From assembly GCA_030611285.1 (NCBI GenBank), contig JAUWQC010000066.1, forward strand, positions 1 through 6,094: a stretch of DNA of 6,094 bases, in the 5' to 3' direction. The translations under genes and the position numbers were made by a program. Under the pieces are notes generated by a model, which was not told the DNA's origin, made no database searches, and was given only the letters and a program-made list of their open reading frames with translations. Below, piece by piece: positions 1 to 5,340 of this stretch (position 1 is its first letter; each line of letters starts with the position of its first letter). The DNA is from a bacterium. GTDB lineage: Bacteria > Actinomycetota > Humimicrobiia > Humimicrobiales > Humimicrobiaceae.

Positions 1-573
1 ATAAAGGGTATTAAATTAGATATTATAAAACAGGCGCTGGAAAAGGCACGTGAGGGAAGGTTATTCATATTAGATAGAATGTTAGAAGTCATTCCGGAGC
101 CTAGAAAAAGTCTGTCTAAGGCTGCGCCAAAAATAACTAACTTTAAAATTCCCAGGGAAAAGATCGGCGAAATTATTGGACCTGGTGGAAAGAATATCAA
201 AAGAATAAAAGAAGAATTTGAGTTAGATGAAATTGAAATAAGTGACTATAATGGAGAAGGTATGGTTTCCATTATTTCTTCAAATGATGTTAATATTAAG
301 ATGGCCCGCAAAAGGATAGAAGGAATGTTAAAGGGTGTTGAAGATATAAAAGTGGGTGAAGAGTTTACAGGAACTGTGGTAGGAATAACCAGCTACGGAG
401 CTTTTGTAAATTTAATTCCTGGAGTAGATGGACTTCTTCATATATCCAAAGTTGCAAATAAAAGAATTAAAGATGTTAAAGATTATTTAAAAATGGGTGA
501 TAAGATACTGGTTAGAGTTGGTAATATTGATTCCAGGACTAAAAAAATAGGTCTGGAAAGAACTGATATCTGA
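1..573 (+). CDS. pnp: Polynucleotide phosphorylase, C-terminal part (5' end outside window)
   Basis: PNPase is a trimeric 3'-to-5' phosphorolytic exoribonuclease of cytoplasmic mRNA decay. The frame is open from base 1 and ends at TGA 571-573, giving the last 190 residues. Visible residues 1-40 match the end of the second RNase PH core and the linker (QALEKAREGRLFIL, then a PEPR motif). A KH domain follows at about residues 44-112, with its RNA-binding GxxG loop as GPGG at residues 60-63 (bases 178-189). An S1 domain follows at about 117-188 (GTVVGITSYGAFVNL, GVDGLLHISK). The protein stops right after the last S1 strand, with no acidic or basic tail. The middle of the KH domain (EIEISDYNGEGMVSII) is longer and less regular than the common KIDIEDDGTV form. 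The stop lies inside a 16-bp tandem duplication. The identification is firm; the catalytic residues are outside the window. Confidence 0.96.
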   Translation: MKGIKLDIIKQALEKAREGRLFILDRMLEVIPEPRKSLSKAAPKITNFKIPREKIGEIIGPGGKNIKRIKEEFELDEIEISDYNGEGMVSIISSNDVNIKMARKRIEGMLKGVEDIKVGEEFTGTVVGITSYGAFVNLIPGVDGLLHISKVANKRIKDVKDYLKMGDKILVRVGNIDSRTKKIGLERTDI

Positions 574-592
574 ATAAACTGATATCTGAATA
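561..592. repeat. Perfect 16-bp tandem duplication over the pnp stop
   Basis: Bases 561-576 and 577-592 are identical (AACTGATATCTGAATA twice, with no spacer). The first copy holds the last pnp codons and its TGA stop; the second lies in the junction before the peptidase gene. Because 16 is not a multiple of three, the duplication changes which upstream codons are in frame with the downstream gene. Each copy contains the self-complementary GATATC, so the two could pair as a weak 6-bp stem around the stop codon. I consider that structure too weak to call functional. Confidence 0.9.
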
Positions 593-599
593 TTTTATT

Positions 600-607
600 A
601 GTGAGGT
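600..607 (+). promoter_or_regulatory. Probable Shine-Dalgarno site for the M16 peptidase
   Basis: AGTGAGGT contains GAGGT (603-607), which matches the anti-Shine-Dalgarno sequence of 16S rRNA. It is the best such match between pnp and the conserved part of the peptidase. Ten bases downstream, in the peptidase frame, is ATA at 618-620, not a canonical start. This spacing is the main reason for preferring 618 over the CTG codons at 570 and 579. The alternative site GGAAAG (555-560) lies nine bases before CTG 570. Confidence 0.45.
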
Positions 608-617
608 AAATAAGAAA

Positions 618-1895
618 ATAGTTTCATCGAGTAGCATAGAATTTGACCAATATGAAATAACAGAGTTAGATAATGGAATAAGGGTTATTAGTGAGTATAT
701 CCCTCATTTTAGGTCAATATCGTTAGGTTTCTGGGTACCGGCTGGATCCAGAAATGAAAATAGAAATATCAATGGAATTTCCCACCTTATAGAGCATCTT
801 ATTTTCAAAGGCACCAGTAAAAGAAGTTATAGAGATATAGCTGTTGAATTTGATTCAATGGGTGCCGATTTTAATGCTTTCACGGGTAAAGAAAACTGCT
901 GTGTCTATGCTGATTTCATTGACACTCATCTGGACAGTTGTGCAGAATTATTATTTGATATTCTAACCAACTCCTCTTTTTTAACAGAGCATATAAAAAC
1001 CGAAAAGAAAGTAATAATTGAGGAAATAAAGATGGTAGAAGATAATCCCTCAGACAATATTATGAATTATTTCTACGAAGCGGTTCTGGACGGACATCCT
1101 CTAAGCCTGCCAATTTTAGGCACTAATAATTCACTAAAAAATATTAAAAAATCTACCATACTGGACTATTTTAAGGAAAAGTTTGGTATCGGAGGTATTG
1201 TTATCTCAGCTGCTGGTAATATAAAACATAAAGATTTGATAGATAAAATTAAGAAAAATATTAGTGGAATGGAAAATAGAAAATATATAAATGATTTTAC
1301 CGGGCAGAAACCTCCGGAGAATGGAAGGGTGAAGAAAATATACAATCGTAAGACAAGCTCAGTTCATATGTGCTTTGGTGGTCTGGGCTGCAGGCGGGAT
1401 AGTGAGGATAAATATCCAATTTCATTATTCACAAATTTATTTGGTGGAAGTATGAGCAGCAGATTAGTCCAGAAAATAAGGGAGGAAGAAGGTCTGGCTT
1501 ATTCAATTTTTAGCAGCAATGTCCAATATCTGGATACAGGGGTAACAATTATATATTCAGCTTCTTCACCTAAAAATGTTGGTAGAATTTTAAAATTGAT
1601 TAAAGATGAAATAGTTGATATCAAAAGGTGTGGAGTAAATGAAGTTGAGCTGGAAAGAGCCAAGGAAAATTTAAAAGGAAATATTGTTCTGAGTGTTGAA
1701 GATATGAATTCAAGAATGTTTAGGTTGGGAAAGGGGCTTCTATTTAATAAAAAAGTTTTGACTATTAACCAGATATTAAAGAAAATAGATAAGGTAAAGA
1801 AAAATGATTTAGATGGCGTAGTTGATAAGTATTTTAAATTAGATAAGATGAGTCTGGTAGCACTGGGAGAACTAAATAAAGGCAGGTTATTATGA
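618..1895 (+). CDS. M16 family zinc peptidase (processing-peptidase type, MlpA/YmxG-like); non-canonical start
   Basis: This is a zinc metallopeptidase of the M16B class, related to mitochondrial processing peptidase beta and to B. subtilis MlpA/YmxG, which is also encoded near pnp. Numbered from ATA 618 it has 425 residues, close to the usual 410-425. The inverted zinc motif is intact as HLIEH (residues 56-60, bases 783-797). The third ligand is probably Glu136 in VIIEEIKM, 76 residues beyond His60, as expected. The C-terminal half carries the typical GGSMSSRLVQKIREEEGLAYS segment split here as GGSMSSRLVQ and KIREEEGLAYS. The frame is open back to 567 but has no ATG, GTG or TTG before 858. 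Starting at 858 would delete the zinc site, so that start is rejected. Candidate starts are ATA 618 (SD GAGGT, 10-base spacing), CTG 570 (overlapping the pnp stop as CTGA) and CTG 579. Its TGA overlaps the dapB ATG. The family call is firm; the natural substrate is unknown and the exact start is uncertain. Confidence 0.85.
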   Translation: MVSSSSIEFDQYEITELDNGIRVISEYIPHFRSISLGFWVPAGSRNENRNINGISHLIEHLIFKGTSKRSYRDIAVEFDSMGADFNAFTGKENCCVYADFIDTHLDSCAELLFDILTNSSFLTEHIKTEKKVIIEEIKMVEDNPSDNIMNYFYEAVLDGHPLSLPILGTNNSLKNIKKSTILDYFKEKFGIGGIVISAAGNIKHKDLIDKIKKNISGMENRKYINDFTGQKPPENGRVKKIYNRKTSSVHMCFGGLGCRRDSEDKYPISLFTNLFGGSMSSRLVQKIREEEGLAYSIFSSNVQYLDTGVTIIYSASSPKNVGRILKLIKDEIVDIKRCGVNEVELERAKENLKGNIVLSVEDMNSRMFRLGKGLLFNKKVLTINQILKKIDKVKKNDLDGVVDKYFKLDKMSLVALGELNKGRLL

Positions 1896-2689
1896 AAAAG
1901 ATAGTAATGTTCGGTATTTGTGGAAAAATGGGGACATCTATTTGCCGAGAGTTGATAAAGGAAGAAGAAATAGAGTTAGTTGGAGGTTTTGATATCGAGA
2001 ATGTGGGTGTTGATATAGGTGAATTCTTAGTTGGTAAAAAAATAGGGTATAAAATTTATAATTCTTATGAGGGCATTAAAGAACTGAGTCCGGATATTAT
2101 TATTGATTTCACTAACGCCAATGCAGCTAGTAAAACTATTAGTTGGGCTATTGACAATAACATAAATATAATTGTAGGTACTACTGGCTTGAGCAGAGAG
2201 GATTTAGACAGTATTGAAAATAAAGCGTTAAAATCTAATAGTAAAACACTTATCGCGCCAAATTTTTCCATTGGAGCTGTAATTATGATTAAAATCTCAA
2301 AAATGATATCAAAATATTTTGATAATTGTGAAATAATTGAACTGCATCATGACAAAAAGAAAGATGCTCCATCAGGTACTTCCATATTGACAGCAGCTGA
2401 GATAAGTCTAAGTAATAATTTTAACAAGTCCAGGTTAAAAGAAGGTGAAACCGAAACCATAGAAGGTTGCAGAGGCGGATTTACCGGCGGTGTTCATATA
2501 CATAGCGTAAGACTGCCGGGGCTGCTGGCGCATCAAAATGTTATTTTTGGAACGAAAGGTCAGACTCTATCTATAAAACATGACAGTCTGGATAGATCGT
2601 CGTTTTATCCCGGAGTTATTCTTGCTATAAGAAGTATGGATAAGATTTCTAATTATACTTTTGGATTGGATAAGTTAATAAACCTTTAG
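1892..2689 (+). CDS. dapB: 4-hydroxy-tetrahydrodipicolinate reductase
   Basis: DapB reduces the DapA product to tetrahydrodipicolinate with NAD(P)H in the cytoplasmic diaminopimelate/lysine pathway, which supplies peptidoglycan. The 265-residue length is normal. The Rossmann dinucleotide loop is GICGKMG at residues 8-14, and IIVGTTGLS is also typical. The catalytic block is ELHHDKKKDAPSGT at residues 150-163. By alignment with the E. coli enzyme, His152 and Lys156 correspond to the catalytic His159 and Lys163. APNFSIGA and the C-terminal GGVHIHSVRLPG and GTKGQTLSIKHDS segments complete the family pattern. The ATG overlaps the upstream TGA as ATGA, which suggests translational coupling; the SD is weak (AGG at 1884-1886). 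The next gene is the preceding enzyme of the pathway, dapA, after a 28-base gap. The Bacillus-type locus has asd and dapG near this position rather than dapB. Confidence 0.97.
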   Translation: MKKIVMFGICGKMGTSICRELIKEEEIELVGGFDIENVGVDIGEFLVGKKIGYKIYNSYEGIKELSPDIIIDFTNANAASKTISWAIDNNINIIVGTTGLSREDLDSIENKALKSNSKTLIAPNFSIGAVIMIKISKMISKYFDNCEIIELHHDKKKDAPSGTSILTAAEISLSNNFNKSRLKEGETETIEGCRGGFTGGVHIHSVRLPGLLAHQNVIFGTKGQTLSIKHDSLDRSSFYPGVILAIRSMDKISNYTFGLDKLINL

Positions 2690-2703
2690 TTGCATTATTA
2701 TTT

Positions 2704-2714
2704 GAGGGGGAGGT
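2704..2714 (+). promoter_or_regulatory. Strong Shine-Dalgarno site for dapA that leaves two possible starts
   Basis: GAGGGGGAGGT contains GGGGGAGG at 2706-2713, the strongest ribosome-binding sequence in the window. Two in-frame ATG codons follow, at 2718 (4 bases after GGAGG) and 2724 (10 bases). Neither has the textbook 5-9 base spacing, so initiation at either, or both, is plausible. No hairpin terminator or clear -35/-10 promoter is visible in the 28-base dapB-dapA gap. Confidence 0.75.
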
Positions 2715-2717
2715 TAT

Positions 2718-3611
2718 ATGAAAATGATAAATATAGGTGAGGTAATTACAGCAATGGTAACTCCATTTGATAAAAACTATAGTTTGGATCTCAACTCTTG
2801 CAGTAGATTATTGAATTATTTGATTGATGGAGAAGAAAGTGATGGAATTTTACTATCCGGCTCTACAGGAGAATCGTCAACCCTGGATGATGACGAGAAG
2901 ATAAAATTATTTAAATTTGCAAAGGATAATTTTGGGGACAGGGTTAAAATTATTGCCGGTACAGGTTCTAATGATACCAGGCATTCTATAGAATTATCAA
3001 AAGAAGCGGAGAGTATAGGAGTTGACTGCCTGCTCCTTGTTGCGCCTTATTATAATAAACCTTCACAGTGGGGCCTTTTTAAACATTTCGAAGCAATTGC
3101 CAGTGAGGTTAAGACTCCCATAATAATATATAATGTTCCTTCAAGAACGTCATCTAACATAAACTCGAAGACCTGTGTGGAATTATCAAAAATTGACAAT
3201 ATTTGTGGAATTAAAGAAGCTAGCGGTGACATGAGACAAATTTCAGAAATAATCAGGGATACTGATGATGATTTCCTGGTATATAGCGGCAATGATGGTG
3301 ATACATTACCCATATTATCACTGGGAGGGTACGGAGTTATCAGTGTTGCTTCTCATATTATCGGCAAAGAGATAAAAGAGATGATAGCTAGTTTTAAAAG
3401 AGGAGATTTTAGAGAGGCAGCAAAAATGCACCGCGATTTGACGGATGTATTTTATGGGATTTTTATAGCCACAAATCCAATTCCTATTAAAGAGGCATTA
3501 AATCTAAAAGGTATTAACGTTGGCCCATGCAGGCTTCCATTGTGCCCTATGGAAGATAAGGAGCTGATGGCTTTTAAGGAGATTTTAAAAAAACATAAGA
3601 TAATTAATTAG
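2718..3611 (+). CDS. dapA: 4-hydroxy-tetrahydrodipicolinate synthase
   Basis: DapA condenses pyruvate with aspartate semialdehyde, the first committed step of diaminopimelate/lysine synthesis; it is a class I aldolase-type TIM barrel. The length of 297 residues is normal, or 295 if translation starts at ATG 2724. Lys166 in GIKEASGD is the Schiff-base lysine (E. coli Lys161). Tyr138 and Arg143 in YNVPSRT match Tyr133 and Arg138, and Tyr112 in APYYNKPS matches Tyr107, all with a constant offset of five. The substrate loop is GSTGESSTL instead of the usual GTTGES, so Ser49 replaces the proton-relay threonine (Thr44) and keeps the hydroxyl. SGNDGDTLPILSLGG and NPIPIKEAL are also typical. The related lyases NanA and KDG aldolase are less likely given the full DapA residue set and the dapB neighbour. 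The TAG stop is 31 bases before rnj. Confidence 0.97.
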   Translation: MKMINIGEVITAMVTPFDKNYSLDLNSCSRLLNYLIDGEESDGILLSGSTGESSTLDDDEKIKLFKFAKDNFGDRVKIIAGTGSNDTRHSIELSKEAESIGVDCLLLVAPYYNKPSQWGLFKHFEAIASEVKTPIIIYNVPSRTSSNINSKTCVELSKIDNICGIKEASGDMRQISEIIRDTDDDFLVYSGNDGDTLPILSLGGYGVISVASHIIGKEIKEMIASFKRGDFREAAKMHRDLTDVFYGIFIATNPIPIKEALNLKGINVGPCRLPLCPMEDKELMAFKEILKKHKIIN

Positions 3612-3614
3612 CTA

Positions 3615-3622
3615 GAAGGTGA
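3615..3622 (+). promoter_or_regulatory. Shine-Dalgarno-like site before rnj, badly spaced for its ATG
   Basis: GAAGGTGA is a good ribosome-binding sequence, but it ends 20 bases before the rnj ATG (3643), too far for normal initiation. It lies four bases before TTG at 3627, which opens a short reading frame overlapping the rnj start. Nearer the ATG there is only A-rich sequence with AAAGAA at 3635-3640. Confidence 0.5.
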
Positions 3623-3626
3623 AATT

Positions 3627-3659
3627 TTGCAAATAAAGAATTATGTCAAAAAGAACTAG
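3627..3659 (+). CDS. Possible 10-codon leader ORF overlapping the rnj start (speculative)
   Basis: TTG at 3627 begins a frame encoding MQIKNYVKKN and ending at TAG 3657-3659, preceded by the SD-like GAAGGTGA. It contains the rnj ATG (3643) in another frame and ends after the fifth rnj codon. A ribosome finishing it would stop just downstream of the rnj start, a geometry that allows translational coupling. Another reading is that it is a relic of an older UUG start of rnj, separated from the gene by a one-base indel: NYVKKN followed by LKLIPLGG would make an ordinary RNase J N-terminus. No conservation evidence is available, so this is a candidate only. Confidence 0.25.
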   Translation: MQIKNYVKKN

Positions 3660-5316
3660 TTTAAAATTAATACCTCTGGGAGGCCTGAGTGGTATCGGCA
3701 AGAATATGATGGTCTTTGAAAAAGATAACCAGATTATAATTGTTGATTGCGGGATAATGTTTCCGGATGATGATATGCCGGGAATTGATTTTATAATACC
3801 AGACTTTTCGTATGTTAAGAGAAATAAAAATAAAGTAAAAGCAATAATACTTACCCACGGACATGAAGACCATATAGGTGGTCTACCATTCCTGTTTAAA
3901 GAAATTAACGTTCCTGTTTTTGCCACTAAACTTACCATAGGTTTGACTAAAATAAAGTTTGATAACTCACAAAAAGAAATTCCTATTAAATATAATGAGA
4001 TTAATCCCGATAAACCACTGGATATTGGACCATTTCATATAGATTTTTTCAGGGTTAATCACAGTATACCGGATGGTTTAGGATTAATTATAAAAACAGA
4101 TATTGGAACCGTAGTTCATAGTGGAGACTTTAAATTTGATCATGCTCCTATTGATAATAAGGTTACTCAATTTTCAAAAATTGCCATAGCTGGCCAGGAA
4201 GGTGTACTGGCCCTTTTATGTGATAGCACCAATGCTGAAGAGGCAGGATTTACTCTTCCGGAAAAGGATGTGGGTAAAACGCTGCTTGAAAAATTTGAAA
4301 AAGCGGTGGGAAGAATTATTGTAGCCACTTTCTCATCACATATCCATAGAATACAACAGGTACTGGATGTGGCCAATAAACTGGAGAAAAAAGTTGCTAT
4401 TTCTGGTAAGTCCATCCAGAAGACTGTTAAAATTTCTGCTGAGCTTGGCTACCTGAAAATTCCTGAAGATACCATAATTCCAATAACTAAAATTGACCAG
4501 TTTCCTATAAAAAAAATAGTAATACTTTCGACTGGCAGCCAAGGAGAGCCACTTTCGGCTCTTAACCGCATGGCTTTAGGAGAGCATAAGAGAGTCGGAA
4601 TTATGAAAGGAGATATGGTGATAATCTCAGCTTCTCCGATTCCGGGAAACGAAAGAGCTATATCCAATACTATTAACAGGCTTATAAAACAGGGAGCAGA
4701 TGTCTTCTATGAGTCTATAGCGGGTGTTCATGTGTCGGGGCACGCTGCCCAGGAAGAGATAAAGATTATGATAAATTTAACAAATCCTAAATACTTTATC
4801 CCTATTCATGGAGAAGATAAACATAAGGTTCAGAATGCACGAATAGCAGAATCAATGGGAATTGATGGGAAAAATATTATCATTGCTGAAGATGGTGATA
4901 TTATTAAAATGAATTCAAATTTATGTAGAGTTTCAAGCAACTTACACCCGCAGACTATTTATATTGATGGAGTTGGAATGGGGAATGTAGGAGATATGGT
5001 TCTTAGAGATAGAAAGATATTATCAAGAAACGGAATTATATTTATGGTAGTTGGAATAGATTATGTCAGGAAAAGAATGTTATGCGAACCTGATTTTATT
5101 CTAAAGGGGATAATATATATTGAAAATTTGACAGAAATTTTAGATTATTCAAAGAAAATTATAAAAAATTCCATACAAACGTGTTTTAATAAAAATATAG
5201 CAAATAAAACGATGATTGAAGATTTTATTAATGACAGGTTAAAAAAATTTATTTTTAAAAAGGCAAGAATAAGACCTATAATAATAACTAAAGTTATTGG
5301 TCCTGATAAGCATTAA
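3643..5316 (+). CDS. rnj: Ribonuclease J (metallo-beta-lactamase / beta-CASP RNase)
   Basis: RNase J is a zinc-dependent ribonuclease with 5'-to-3' exonuclease and endonuclease activity in mRNA decay and rRNA maturation. The length of 557 residues matches the family (about 555). The metal-binding motif HxHxDH is HGHEDH at residues 72-77. Further ligands are His140 (VNHSIPDG), Asp162 (HSGDFKFD) and His389 (IPIHGED). The beta-CASP domain is interrupted into the fold (ATFSSHIHRIQQV, ISGKSI), and the phosphate-binding HVSGHAAQEE motif starts at His363. The C-terminal domain is complete (RPIIITKVI). The N-terminal motif reads GGLSGIGKNM rather than the common GGLGEIGKNM. ATG 3643 is the only canonical in-frame start after TAA 3634-3636 and gives a normal N-terminus, but it lacks a well-spaced SD. 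J1 and J2 cannot be told apart by sequence alone; position before ftsK/spoIIIE matches B. subtilis rnjB. Confidence 0.96.
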   Translation: MSKRTSLKLIPLGGLSGIGKNMMVFEKDNQIIIVDCGIMFPDDDMPGIDFIIPDFSYVKRNKNKVKAIILTHGHEDHIGGLPFLFKEINVPVFATKLTIGLTKIKFDNSQKEIPIKYNEINPDKPLDIGPFHIDFFRVNHSIPDGLGLIIKTDIGTVVHSGDFKFDHAPIDNKVTQFSKIAIAGQEGVLALLCDSTNAEEAGFTLPEKDVGKTLLEKFEKAVGRIIVATFSSHIHRIQQVLDVANKLEKKVAISGKSIQKTVKISAELGYLKIPEDTIIPITKIDQFPIKKIVILSTGSQGEPLSALNRMALGEHKRVGIMKGDMVIISASPIPGNERAISNTINRLIKQGADVFYESIAGVHVSGHAAQEEIKIMINLTNPKYFIPIHGEDKHKVQNARIAESMGIDGKNIIIAEDGDIIKMNSNLCRVSSNLHPQTIYIDGVGMGNVGDMVLRDRKILSRNGIIFMVVGIDYVRKRMLCEPDFILKGIIYIENLTEILDYSKKIIKNSIQTCFNKNIANKTMIEDFINDRLKKFIFKKARIRPIIITKVIGPDKH

Positions 5317-5340
5317 TTAAAATATAAGTCCTTAAAAAAA

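Noticed and set aside
567..592. Hairpin from paired GATATC copies acting as a regulatory structure
   Set aside because: The stem is only six mostly A-T pairs with a 10-base loop, and its ability to pair follows simply from duplication of a self-complementary hexamer.
564..620. A programmed -1 frameshift joining PNPase to the M16 peptidase
   Set aside because: The two open frames overlap for only a few bases (567-573), and that stretch contains no slippery heptamer. Such a fusion is not known to me for these families.
858..1895. Starting the M16 peptidase at ATG 858, its first canonical in-frame start
   Set aside because: It would remove the HLIEH zinc-binding motif (783-797) and about 80 residues of clearly conserved N-terminal sequence. 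The upstream frame is open and reads as family protein.
3596..3615. TAATTAATTA palindrome at the end of dapA as a possible terminator or operator
   Set aside because: It is a short all-AT palindrome partly inside dapA codons, with no GC stem and no following U-tract.
5317..5340. A-run between rnj and ftsK as part of a terminator
   Set aside because: There is no preceding hairpin stem and the run is A rather than T on the coding strand. A terminator on the opposite strand would serve no visible gene.
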